Assembly: GCA_965277075.1 (NCBI GenBank)
Contig: OZ255707.1
Location: forward strand, 930,001-994,000
Origin: Lustribacter sp965277075
GTDB taxonomy: Bacteria > Vulcanimicrobiota > Vulcanimicrobiia > Vulcanimicrobiales > Vulcanimicrobiaceae
Direction of reading: 5' to 3'
DNA length: 64,000 nt
A model generated the notes under the pieces. That model did no database searches, was not told the DNA's origin, and saw nothing but the letters and a program-made list of their open reading frames with translations. How positions within the stretch are numbered: the stretch's first letter is position 1; each line of letters opens with the position of its first letter. This document shows positions 34,130 to 44,400 of the stretch, piece after piece. Made by a program: the position numbers and the translations under genes.

Positions 34130-37100
34130 TTGCAACGCCGGACCCCGCCACCGTTCCGGATGACGCGTGCGTTTTGCCGGCCTCGCACGCCCAAGAATTG
34201 CTGTGGATCGTGCATCGAGCGGCGCCGCAATCCGTCGCGTATAATGTTCCGCGCGCCTATCGTTTGCATGGCCGGCTCGACGACGGCACACTGCAGCGGG
34301 CCTTCGACGCGCTCGTCGAGCGACATGAAATTTTGCGCACGACGTACGCCTTCGCCGGCGAGGACGTCGTGCAGATCATTCACGCTGCACGTCCGGTACC
34401 GCTGCGCGCGATCGACCTACGCGGCCCGGCGGCGGAGATCGTTCCCAATGCCGAGCGCGTTGCGCGCGAGATCGCGCGCGAGCCGTTCGATCTGGGCGCC
34501 GAGGCGCCGTTTCGTGTTGCGCTTCTGCGGCTGGCGGACGACGATCATATGCTCCTCATCGCGACGCATCACATCGCCTCCGACGGCTGGTCGGGTGAGA
34601 TCATGCTGCGCGATCTCTCGGCACTGTACGCACCGGCGACGGCGCCGCACGACGTGCCGCTGCCGGATCTGCCGATTCAGTTTGCCGATTATGCCTCGCA
34701 CCAGCGCGAGCAGTTGCGCGCCGGCCGGCGCGACGCAGCGCTCGCGTACTGGAAGCGCGAATTGGACGGCGCCGACGACGTCGTGCAGCTCCCGGTTGAT
34801 TACGAGCGGTCGTCGATCACCGACAGCACCGCCGTCTCGGCGTCGATCGTTCTACCCGCAGACGGATCGGCCGCAATCAAATCGCTTGGACGAAGCCGCA
34901 ACGCAACGCTCTACATGACGCTGCTGGCGGCATATCAAGCACTGCTGCACCGCTATAGCGGCCAATCGGACATCCTCGTCGGCTCGCCGATCGCGGGTCG
35001 CGACGCCGAAGAAACGCACGACCTGATCGGCTATTTCGCCAATACGATCGTGTTGCGCGCACGCTTCGACGAGGAACCGACGTTCACCGAATTGCTCGAA
35101 CGCGTGCGCGTCACCAGCCTGCGCGCGTACGACCACCACGACGTGCCGTTTGAAACGCTCGTGCTCGAACGGCACGGGCGAAGCGCAGCCGGGACATCGC
35201 CGCTCGTTCAGACCGTCTTCACGATGCTGGCGGGGGAAGACGCCGCGCCGCGCCCGTTCGGTAACCTCGAGCTCGTGCCGTTCGCGCTCGACGATGAGAC
35301 GACCAAATTCGACTTGACGCTTTTCGCCGCCGAGCGCAATGACACGATCGTGCTGACGTTGCGCGGCCGGGCGGCTGCATTTCGAGCGGAAACGATGCAT
35401 CGGATGCTCGGCCACCTGCGCACGCTGCTCGCCGCCGCGGTCGACGAACCGAACGTACGTGTCACAGAGTTGCCGCTACTCGCACGGTCCGAACGCGAAG
35501 ATCTTGCGCGGTGGAACGACACGGGCGTCGACTTCGCTGCCGGCACGGTCGTCTCGATGATCGCCGAAGCCGAGCGCCGCGATCCGAATGCGATCGCCCT
35601 GCGCGACGGTTCGTGCGCGCTGACCTATCGCGAGCTCGGCGAGCGTAGCCGCCGGCTCGCCGCCGCCTTGCGCCGGCATGGCGCAGGTCCGGGCCGGCGC
35701 GTTGCGGTGATGCTCGACCGGTCGGCGTCGCTGATCGTCGCCTTCGTCGCGGTACTCGAAAGCGGCGCCGCGTACGTCCCACTCGCTGTGGACACGCCCG
35801 CGGAACGGCTGCAGCTGTTGCTCGACCAAACACGACCGTGCGCCGCGCTCTCGCTCGGCGTGGACGCCGCGCGATTCGGCGATTCGCTGCCCGTCGTGGC
35901 GGTCGATCGCCAACCGCCGGAGGCATCGCGGATCGACATCGATTCGTTCGCTCGTGCGGGCCCAGACGATCCGGCGTACATTCTCTTTACATCGGGCTCA
36001 ACGGGATTTCCCAAAGGCGTGACCGTTACGCATGGAAACCTCGCCAACTACGTTCGCGCCGTGCTGCACGCGATCGGCAGCGAGAACCGCTCGTTCGGGA
36101 TGATCAGTTCGCCGGCTGCCGACTTAGGCAACACGGCGCTGTATCCGGCCTTGTGTTCCGGTGCGACGTTGAGGTTGATTTCGGCGGATGCAGCGAGCGA
36201 TCCGGCCCGCTTCGCCGACGAGCTCGCGGCGGCGCCGTTGGACGTCTTGAAGATCACGCCCGCGCATATGCGCGTGCTGCTCGACGGCGCGCCCGCGGGT
36301 CGCTCCGTCCTACCGCAGCGGTGGCTAATCGTCGGCGGCGAAACCGCGCCGTGGGAGTTAGCCGAGGCAATTGCGGCGACTCCGAATGCGCCGCGCTTTC
36401 TCAACCACTACGGGCCGACCGAAACGACCGTCGGTGCCTCGATCTTCGAGGTAACGCCGGCGTCGCAGGAACGCGCACGAGCGTCAGGAGCGCGATCGAT
36501 ACCGATCGGCATGCCGCTCGCAAACGTGAAACTCCACGTGGTCGACGAGTGCGGAGCGCTTGTGCCGGTCGGTGTCACGGGCGAACTTCTGATCGGCGGA
36601 GCCGGCGTCTCGGCTGAATACCTCGCACAGCCCGCACTGACCGCCGAGCGTTTCTTTCGATCGGCGCATTTTGGCCGGGTGTATCGCACCGGAGACCGGG
36701 TGCGGCGGCTCCCCGATGGTGCGCTCGAGTTTGTCGGGCGGCTCGACGATCAAGTCAAGATTCGCGGCTTTCGCGTGGAGCTCGGCGAAATCGAGGCCGC
36801 GCTTGCCGCATGTCGACACGTCGCGAACGCCGCCGCCATCCTGCGTTCGGGTGCGGGGGAAGCGGTACTCGCCGTGTACGCGGTCGCGACCGCCGGCGCC
36901 GACCCTGATATCGTCGGCCGCGATGCACTCGCGGCGCTGAAGGAACGTCTTCCCGACTACATGCTGCCCGCGTCGATCGCGATGCTCGACGCGTTGCCGC
37001 TGACGCCGAACGGGAAAGTCGACCGCGCAGCGTTGGCCGCATCGGCGACCGAGAATGCGGCGGCCGCCGATCGAAGCGATCCGCCGGCGACACCGACCGA

Positions 37101-37386
37101 AATCGCACTGGCAACAATCTGGTCGGACGTCCTTCGTCGAGACAACATTCGCGCGGGCGACGATTTCTTCGCGCTCGGCGGTCACTCACTACTCGCGATC
37201 CGCGTGTTGGGCAAGATCAGCCGCATCTTCGGCGTGCGGCTTCCGCTGCGCGCGCTCTTCGATACACCGATTCTTCATCGTCTCGCCGAAGTGGTCGACG
37301 TCGAAGTGTATGTTGCAGCCGTTGAGGGACTCTCCGACGAGCAGGCCGCGACGTTGCTCGCCGCGTCGGGTCGTTCCGATGGCTGA
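34126..37386 (+). CDS. NRPS module C-A-T, predicted Asp
   Basis: 1086 aa, start overlapping the previous stop (ATGA). C domain about 15-440 with canonical HHIASDGWS (about 147-155). A domain about 455-970: LFTSGSTGFPKG, NHYGPTETT, NGKVDR. T domain with DDFFALGGHSL (about 1020). The code reads D-L-T-K-I-G-H-V-G, again of the Asp type. The A domain is very like the one in the preceding protein, sharing the unusual ADLG-T form of motif A4 in place of FD-S, so the two modules look like a duplication and should load the same residue. It overlaps the phosphopantetheinyl transferase gene by 8 bases. Confidence 0.95.
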   Translation: MIATPDPATVPDDACVLPASHAQELLWIVHRAAPQSVAYNVPRAYRLHGRLDDGTLQRAFDALVERHEILRTTYAFAGEDVVQIIHAARPVPLRAIDLRGPAAEIVPNAERVAREIAREPFDLGAEAPFRVALLRLADDDHMLLIATHHIASDGWSGEIMLRDLSALYAPATAPHDVPLPDLPIQFADYASHQREQLRAGRRDAALAYWKRELDGADDVVQLPVDYERSSITDSTAVSASIVLPADGSAAIKSLGRSRNATLYMTLLAAYQALLHRYSGQSDILVGSPIAGRDAEETHDLIGYFANTIVLRARFDEEPTFTELLERVRVTSLRAYDHHDVPFETLVLERHGRSAAGTSPLVQTVFTMLAGEDAAPRPFGNLELVPFALDDETTKFDLTLFAAERNDTIVLTLRGRAAAFRAETMHRMLGHLRTLLAAAVDEPNVRVTELPLLARSEREDLARWNDTGVDFAAGTVVSMIAEAERRDPNAIALRDGSCALTYRELGERSRRLAAALRRHGAGPGRRVAVMLDRSASLIVAFVAVLESGAAYVPLAVDTPAERLQLLLDQTRPCAALSLGVDAARFGDSLPVVAVDRQPPEASRIDIDSFARAGPDDPAYILFTSGSTGFPKGVTVTHGNLANYVRAVLHAIGSENRSFGMISSPAADLGNTALYPALCSGATLRLISADAASDPARFADELAAAPLDVLKITPAHMRVLLDGAPAGRSVLPQRWLIVGGETAPWELAEAIAATPNAPRFLNHYGPTETTVGASIFEVTPASQERARASGARSIPIGMPLANVKLHVVDECGALVPVGVTGELLIGGAGVSAEYLAQPALTAERFFRSAHFGRVYRTGDRVRRLPDGALEFVGRLDDQVKIRGFRVELGEIEAALAACRHVANAAAILRSGAGEAVLAVYAVATAGADPDIVGRDALAALKERLPDYMLPASIAMLDALPLTPNGKVDRAALAASATENAAAADRSDPPATPTEIALATIWSDVLRRDNIRAGDDFFALGGHSLLAIRVLGKISRIFGVRLPLRALFDTPILHRLAEVVDVEVYVAAVEGLSDEQAATLLAASGRSDG

Positions 37387-38128
37387 GAGCGCGTTTACCA
37401 TCGAGACGACGCAACTTGGCGAAGCCGACGTGCATGTGTGGCGCGCGCACTTGGACGCGTACGGCGCAGACGAACTCGCCTGGGCGCTTCTCGACACCGA
37501 CGAGATCGGTCGCGCACAGCGCTTCCGCCGGCCCGTCGACCGGGATCGCTTCGTCGCCGCGCACGCGATCGTGCGGCGCGTGCTCGGGGCGTATCTCGGA
37601 CGTGCTCCGAGCGCGCTCCGTTTTTCGCTCGGAGTCTATGGAAAACCGGCGCTCGACGTGCGCGGCCGCGCTCCCGCGTTGTGCTTCAACCTCAGCCACT
37701 CGCATGACGTGCTGCTGCTCGGCGTCGCACGTGTCGACGTCGGCATCGACGTCGAGCGGATCGCGGGCGACGTCGAGTACAACGAGCTTGCCGCACTCGT
37801 CTTTTCCGTGATCGAACAACGCGCGCTCGCCGCGACCCCGCTTCGCGATCGTCAACGCGCGTTTTTCATCGGCTGGACGCGCAAAGAAGCGTACATCAAA
37901 GCAACCGGACGGGGCGTCTCGGAAGGCGTAACGCATTTTGACGTTTCGCTCGAACCCGGAGCCGCGAAGCAGCTGCTGTTCGATCGCCGCGATCCGGCCG
38001 GTCCGAAGCGCTGGACGATGCAGGATGTGGACGTTGACGCCGACTATGCGGCGAGCCTGGTCGTCGCGGGTAAGGGACGGACGGTCAGCCATCGTTCCCT
38101 CTCGATGTTCGAGAGTCGCAGCGCATGA
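37379..38128 (+). CDS. 4'-phosphopantetheinyl transferase, Sfp type
   Basis: 249 aa from the ATG at 37379. Transfers the phosphopantetheine arm from CoA to the Ser of carrier domains, which every NRPS here needs. Family motifs: RFRRPVDRDRFVAAHA (about 42-58), LCFNLSHSHD (about 101-110), GIDVERI with the Mg-binding Asp and Glu (about 122-128), and FFIGWTRKEAYIKATGRG (about 162-179). The length is that of Sfp rather than of the short AcpS type. It is embedded between two NRPS genes and overlaps both, so activation is made in step with the synthetases. Confidence 0.95.
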   Translation: MAESAFTIETTQLGEADVHVWRAHLDAYGADELAWALLDTDEIGRAQRFRRPVDRDRFVAAHAIVRRVLGAYLGRAPSALRFSLGVYGKPALDVRGRAPALCFNLSHSHDVLLLGVARVDVGIDVERIAGDVEYNELAALVFSVIEQRALAATPLRDRQRAFFIGWTRKEAYIKATGRGVSEGVTHFDVSLEPGAAKQLLFDRRDPAGPKRWTMQDVDVDADYAASLVVAGKGRTVSHRSLSMFESRSA

Positions 38129-41100
38129 TCGCCGCCCCTTCGCCCGAATCGATCGCGCCTGCATTACCCCTCGCACAGAGGTCGCCGGCGAACGCAGCGT
38201 CGAGCAATGCGGTCGTCGTGCTCGATGGAGCACCATCCACGGCGGCCGCTCTGCGCAAAACGGCAAGCGAATTCGGTGTGTCGCCCAGCGACGTCGTGAC
38301 CGCCGCCGTCATTGCAACGTTGCACCGATACGGCGGCGAGGGACGCGTCCTCGTCGCGCACGGACGGGCCTTTGCGGTCCCGTTCGACCTTGTCGACGTC
38401 GCGGTCGCCGACGGGTCGACATTCGGTCGCCTCGTTGCCCAGTGCGCCGATTTCCACGCGGTTGCGCCAACCGGCATCCCGGGCGCCGCGAACATCGCAT
38501 TGCGCTGCGGCGACGACGGAACGGGCGATGAAGCAGTCACGGAGCTTGTACGCGCAAGCGGCGCCGCCGTCGCGGTCGACGCGTTCGTAAGCAACGCCCG
38601 CTTCGCGTTGCGCGTTGCGTATGACGCCGCGACGTACGAAGAGACGGTACTGCTGCGGTTTGCACGCCATCTGGAACAGCTGCTCGACGCCGGCACGGCG
38701 CAGCCGGATGTGCCGATCGAACGGCTTGCGTTTCTCACGGATAATGAGCGCGAGACACACGCGCGTTGGAATGCTACCGCCGCCGACGTCGACCTCGGTC
38801 ACGACCTGGTCGACGCATTTCGGGACACCGCGCAAAGGTTCGCCGATCGCGTTGCGGTGCAGTGTGACGATACCGCGCTAACGTACGCTGAATTGCATCA
38901 GCGGGCGACGCGTTTGGGTGCGACGTTGCACGACGCGGGGATACAATCGGAAGCGCTCGTCGCCGTATTCGTCGATCGCTCCGTCGACATGTACGTTGCG
39001 GCGCTCGGCATCCAACGAGCAGGGGGCGCATATCTCCCGATCGATCCGGCCTCACCCGCCGAACGGATCGCGTTCATGCTCGAGGACGCACGTGTTGCAG
39101 CCGTCGTTACGCACGAAGGGTTACGCGAGCGGCTGCCCTCGTGCTCGGCGCGCATCGTTTCGTTGGACGACGAGACCGGTGAAGCGATCGACGGCGAACC
39201 GCCGGCGCTGCCGTCGAATCCGCGGCGCCTCGCATACACGATCTATACCTCGGGTTCGACCGGACGTCCGAAGGGCGTCATGGTCGAACACGGGAGTGTC
39301 GTCAACCTCCTGGCCGGCGTGAACGCGCTCATACCGATGGACGAAAACGATACGCTGGTGGCGCTCGCGCCGCTGGCGTTCGACATGTCGGTCCTCGACG
39401 TGTTCTGGCCGCTCACACGCGGTGCGCGAATCGTCGTCGCGTCCCGCCACGACGCGCAAAACCCGAAAGCGTTGCTCGCGCTGATGCGGCGCTCGAACGT
39501 CACGCACATGCAAGCGACACCGTCGACTTGGCGCATGTTGGTCGAAGCCGGCTGGGAAGGCAACGCAGGGCTGACGCTGATCACCGGCGGCGAGGCGCTG
39601 CCCGCGGCATTGGCGGACCAGCTCCTGGCGCGTGCCCGAACGGTCTGGAACTTGTACGGGCCGACGGAAACAACCGTCTGGGCGACGAGCCACCGCGTCG
39701 CTCGGGCCGGCGAAGCGCCGACGATCGGAACGCCGATGGCTAACGTCACGACCGCGATCCTCGACGCGCACGGGCGACTCGTACCGCCGGGCGTCATCGG
39801 CGATCTCTACATCGGCGGCGCCGGGCTCGCGCGCGGCTACCTGCGCCGGCCCGAACTCAGCGCCGAACGGTTCATCGCAAATCCGCTCCAACCCGATCGT
39901 GCAGACCGCATCTACAATACCGGCGATCTCGCGCGATACCGGGCCGACGGTTGCATCGAGTTCTTCGGCCGCAGCGACTTCCAAGTCAAACTGCGCGGCT
40001 ACCGTATCGAACTCGGCGAAGTCGAAACGGCGCTTGCGCGTTTCTCCGGCGTGCGTGCAGCGGTCGCGACGGTTCGCGAAGACGTGGACGGTGATCCCCG
40101 GCTGATCGGGTACGTCGCGTGCGACGTCGGCACCGCCATCGCGCCGGGCGACGTGCGGCGCGCCTTACTCGCGACACTCCCGGCGTACATGGTACCCGAC
40201 GGCGTCGTCGTCCTCGAGCGTCTGCCGTGTAACACGAACGGAAAAATCGACCGCGCGCAGCTTCCGCCACCGCCGCAGACGCGTGCAACGCAGCAGGGTG
40301 CGAACACCGTTGCCGCGCGCAACGCGACGGAACAACGGCTCATCGCGATCTGGGAAGATGTCCTCGACCTGCGCCCGATCGGTGTCACCGACGATTTCTT
40401 CGCGCTCGGTGCGACGTCGATAACGGCAGCGCGCGTCTTCGAACGCATCGAACGCGAACTGGGCGCCGTCCTGCCGCTCTCGCCGCTTTTTGCGGCGCCC
40501 ACGATCGAACGTCTGGCGCGCTTGATCGCGAGCGGAAACGTCGAACGGAGCGTAACGTCGCTCGTGCCGATCCAAGCCAACGGCTCGCGCCGGCCGATCT
40601 TCGGTATCCACGGCGGTGCGGGCACGATCTTACATTTTCACGCACTTGCGAAACGGTTGGGGAACGATCAGCCGCTGTACGGATTTCAGATGCAAGGTCT
40701 CTACGGCGACGCGGCACCTCACGCGAGCGTTGCGTCGATGGCGCGGCACTATATCGCCGAAATGCGCTCGGTACAGCCGCACGGTCCGTACGCGATCGTC
40801 GGATACTGCTTCGGAGCGATCGTCGCGTTTGAAATGGCGCGGCGCCTTTCGTCGGCCGGCGAGCAGATTTCGTTGCTCGCCAGCGTCAATGGACCAAGTC
40901 CCGCGTACATCCGCCGTCACGGCGGTCCGAGCCCGGTTGCGAGGATTCGATTGCGTCCGCCGGCGGGCATAGGTGGCCGGCTTGTATTCGGTATGAAGTG
41001 CGTTTGGTGGTCGCTGAACGGGGAGCTGCGCGGCAATTTGCGCACCCGGCTATTCGATCTTCGTACGTACGCGTACGCGAAGTTTGGACGACCATTGCCC

Positions 41101-41367
41101 GATCGCTGGCGCGAACTCGCGATGTATCGAATTTGTCATGTCGCGGAAACACGCTACCGCGTGCGCGCGTATCGCGGCGCGATGCTGGTCTTTCATGCCG
41201 ACGGGTTGTATCGCCGCGACGATCTCGGTTGGACACCTTTCGTACGCAGCATCGCAACGTACCGGGTCGATGGTCGACATGAGACGCAACGGGATGCGAT
41301 GTTCGAACCCGCGGTCGCGACCATCGCCGATTGCATACGCCGGCAGCTCGAAGTGGCCGACGCCTAA
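38125..41367 (+). CDS. NRPS: half condensation domain-A-T-TE, predicted Gly, Cys-type thioesterase
   Basis: 1080 aa, coupled to the transferase gene (ATGA). Residues about 40-215 resemble only the C-terminal lobe of a condensation domain (SPSDVVTAAVIATLHRYGG corresponds to the lobe that follows HHxxxDG); the N-lobe with the catalytic His motif is absent, so no condensation is expected. A domain about 225-715: IYTSGSTGRPKG, NLYGPTETT, NGKIDRA; the code reads D-M-L-Q-I-G-L-V-W, close to the Gly code DILQLGLIW. Carrier motif FFALGATSI (GATS rather than GGHS; Ser kept). Thioesterase about 820-1078 with IHGGAGT and GYCFGA, so Cys895 stands where most thioesterases have Ser. It could be a stand-alone loading or releasing protein. 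Confidence 0.93.
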   Translation: MIAAPSPESIAPALPLAQRSPANAASSNAVVVLDGAPSTAAALRKTASEFGVSPSDVVTAAVIATLHRYGGEGRVLVAHGRAFAVPFDLVDVAVADGSTFGRLVAQCADFHAVAPTGIPGAANIALRCGDDGTGDEAVTELVRASGAAVAVDAFVSNARFALRVAYDAATYEETVLLRFARHLEQLLDAGTAQPDVPIERLAFLTDNERETHARWNATAADVDLGHDLVDAFRDTAQRFADRVAVQCDDTALTYAELHQRATRLGATLHDAGIQSEALVAVFVDRSVDMYVAALGIQRAGGAYLPIDPASPAERIAFMLEDARVAAVVTHEGLRERLPSCSARIVSLDDETGEAIDGEPPALPSNPRRLAYTIYTSGSTGRPKGVMVEHGSVVNLLAGVNALIPMDENDTLVALAPLAFDMSVLDVFWPLTRGARIVVASRHDAQNPKALLALMRRSNVTHMQATPSTWRMLVEAGWEGNAGLTLITGGEALPAALADQLLARARTVWNLYGPTETTVWATSHRVARAGEAPTIGTPMANVTTAILDAHGRLVPPGVIGDLYIGGAGLARGYLRRPELSAERFIANPLQPDRADRIYNTGDLARYRADGCIEFFGRSDFQVKLRGYRIELGEVETALARFSGVRAAVATVREDVDGDPRLIGYVACDVGTAIAPGDVRRALLATLPAYMVPDGVVVLERLPCNTNGKIDRAQLPPPPQTRATQQGANTVAARNATEQRLIAIWEDVLDLRPIGVTDDFFALGATSITAARVFERIERELGAVLPLSPLFAAPTIERLARLIASGNVERSVTSLVPIQANGSRRPIFGIHGGAGTILHFHALAKRLGNDQPLYGFQMQGLYGDAAPHASVASMARHYIAEMRSVQPHGPYAIVGYCFGAIVAFEMARRLSSAGEQISLLASVNGPSPAYIRRHGGPSPVARIRLRPPAGIGGRLVFGMKCVWWSLNGELRGNLRTRLFDLRTYAYAKFGRPLPDRWRELAMYRICHVAETRYRVRAYRGAMLVFHADGLYRRDDLGWTPFVRSIATYRVDGRHETQRDAMFEPAVATIADCIRRQLEVADA

Positions 41368-41471
41368 GCAATCCAGCTTACAGTCACTTCCTAAGGGACC
41401 AAACGGGGTAGTTGTCATGGCCTGTTCACGGCTTACGAAGCTGGGGCCGTTCGACTACGCTCATCAGCGAG

Positions 41472-44400
41472 ATGACCGATCTCTTGCGAACGGGCATATC
41501 GACGGATGCCGATCGAACCTACCTCGAACGACGCCTCGCAGAGTTGTCGCCGCTTCAACAGGCGCTGCTTGCCGGTCCGAAAATCGTTCGACCCGTTCGC
41601 CCCCAGCGCGTTACAATTCCGCCGCGCGCACGCATCGACCGCGCGCCGATGTCCTTCGCGCAACAACGCTTGTGGGTTCTCGATCAAATCGAATCGTCCG
41701 CAGCGACCTATAATGTTCGCTCGGCGTTTCGCATTCGCGGACCGCTCGACATCGAAGCGTTACGTCAGAGCGTCGCAACGATGGCCGCGCGGCACGAAGC
41801 GTTCCGAACGTCGTTTGAAATGGTCGACGGCGAACCGCTCCAACGTATTGCGGCGGACGTGCGCATCCCGCTCGAGATTCGCGATCTCGGCGGCTCTGAC
41901 GATGAGAGCGCACGGACGGCCCGCTGGATGCGCGCGCTGAGCGAAGAAGCAGATCGGCCGTTCGATCTCACGCGCGCACCGCTGTTGCGCGCCACGTTAC
42001 TGCGGCTCGGCGCGGACGATCACGTCTTCGTGCTCATCCGTCATCACATCATCAACGACGCAACGTCCAACGATCTTTTCAACGGCGAACTCGGGTTGCT
42101 CTACCACACGCTCCGCCGCGGCGCACCGCACGGCCTGACACCGCCACCGATCCAGTATGCCGACTTCGCCGAATGGCAGCGCCGGAGCCTCGCAAGTCCG
42201 GAACTCGAGCGGCAACGTCGCTACTGGACCGGCGCGCTCGCCGACGCACCGGCGGTGCTCGATCTTCCGGCCGACCGGCCGCGACCGCCGGTGCAGTCGT
42301 TCAACGGCGCGCTCGCATCGCGACGAATTTCCGGACCGGTGCTCGCTGAGCTCGATGCGCTCGCCCGGCGTTCGCGTGCCTCGAACTTCATGGTGCTTCT
42401 CGCCGCGTTCAATGTGCTGCTGTTTCGCTACACCGGGCGCGACGACGTCGTCGTCGGTACACCGATCGCGAACCGGCCGCCCGAACTCGATGCCGTCATC
42501 GGATTTTTCGTCAACACGCTTGCACTGCGGATGCGGATCGATCCGACGGCCGGCTTTTCCGATGTCGTAGCACGCGCGCGCGACGTCACGCTCGACGCCT
42601 TCGACAACGCGGAGTTGCCGTTCGAACATCTGGTCGAAGCGTTGCATCCGGAACGTAATCTCAGCCACACGCCGATCGTTAACATCTTCTTCGTCATGCA
42701 GAGCGGCTACGAAACGGCCCTGATCCTTGACGGCGTAATGGTGAAGCCGGTCGAATTCGAGCGAACGACGGCAAAATTCGACTTGACGCTGTTCGTGCGG
42801 AACGACGCCGATTGCCTCACGTGCACGTTCGAATACAACTCCGATCTCTTCGACGCTTCGACGATCGAACGGATGCTCGGACATTTCGAAACGTTACTGC
42901 ACGCCGTCGCCTGCGAGCCGGACCGTCCGATCGCGCACGTCGGGCTATCCGATGCCGCGGAACGGAAACGCATCGCCGCGTGGAGCACCGGCCCCGCCGG
43001 CGCGGTCAATGCTGACGATGTCGGCGTGCACGTGCTCGTCGAACGCGCGGCCGCACGAAGTCCGCACGCCGTTGCGGTGCGTTATGCCGGCCGCTCGACA
43101 TCGTACGCGGAACTCATGGCGAAGGCCGATCGGATCGCGCGCCGGTTGCACGCCGCGGGCGTGCGCGGCAACGTTCCGGTAGGCCTGTGTGTCGATCGTT
43201 CGGCCGATATGGTCGTAGCGATGCTCGGGATTCTCAAGGCCGGCGCGGCCTACGTTCCGCTTGACGCGGGATACCCGCGCGAACGCCTTGCGGCGATGAC
43301 GGCGCATCTCGCGGTGATCGTCAGCGAACGCCGTTGCGCCGCGCGGCTACCCGGCGGTTTGGCAGTCGTGTGGCTGGACGACGACGCGGACGCTCCGGCG
43401 TTCGACACACCGGAGCACGCCGAGCGCGCGGCCGATCTGGCGTACGTCATGTATACGTCCGGCTCGACGGGCCGGCCGAAAGGCGTCGCGATGCCGCATC
43501 GATCGCTGCGCAATTTGGTCGAATGGCAACGGCAGCGCGCGCCGGCGATCGAGGCACCGCGTACGCTCGCCTTTGCATCGCTCTCGTTCGACGTTTCCTT
43601 CCAAGAAATTTTCTCGACGCTCGCCGCGGGCGGAACGCTCGTGATCGCCGGCGAGGAGATGCGGCGCGACCTTGGCGCCGTCCTCGACCTCGTCGTCTCC
43701 GAACGCGTGCAACGCCTGTTTCTGCCGTTCGTCGTCCTCGCGCAGTTCGTCGACGTTGCGCTGATCGCGAACACTATTCCGCGCGATGTGCAGCATGTCG
43801 TCACCGCGGGCGAGCAGCTCAAGGTAACGGATACTCTCCGCGCATTCTTCGCACAATTGCCGCAGTGTGTGGTGGAGAACCAATACGGCCCGACCGAAAC
43901 ACATGTCGTCACCGCGCACGCATTGACGGGCGCGTCCGAGCAGTGGCCGCCGCTTCCACCGATCGGGCGCCCGATCACCAACGCACACCTGTTGGTGCTC
44001 GATGCGTACCGGGAACCGGTTCCCGTCGGCATCCCGGGCGAATTGTACGTCGGCGGATGCGTCCTCGCGCATGGATATCTCGGGTCTGACGATTTGACGG
44101 CGGAACGCTTCGTGTGCGATCCGGCCCTGCAGAATCAGCGGCTCTATCGCACGGGCGATCTTGTCCGCTGGCGCGAGGACGGCGAGCTGGAGTATCTCGG
44201 CCGCCTCGACCGTCAGGTCAAGATTCGCGGATTTCGAATCGAGCTTGCGGAGGTCGAGACCGCATTGCGCGCACTCCCCGACATCCAGGACGGTGCGGTG
44301 GTCGTGCGGACGTCGTCGGACGGCAGTCCGCAACTCGTCGCGTACGTCGTCCCCTCTGCCGACGCGGCACGGCCGCCCGATGTACGCGCGGCTTTGGCCG

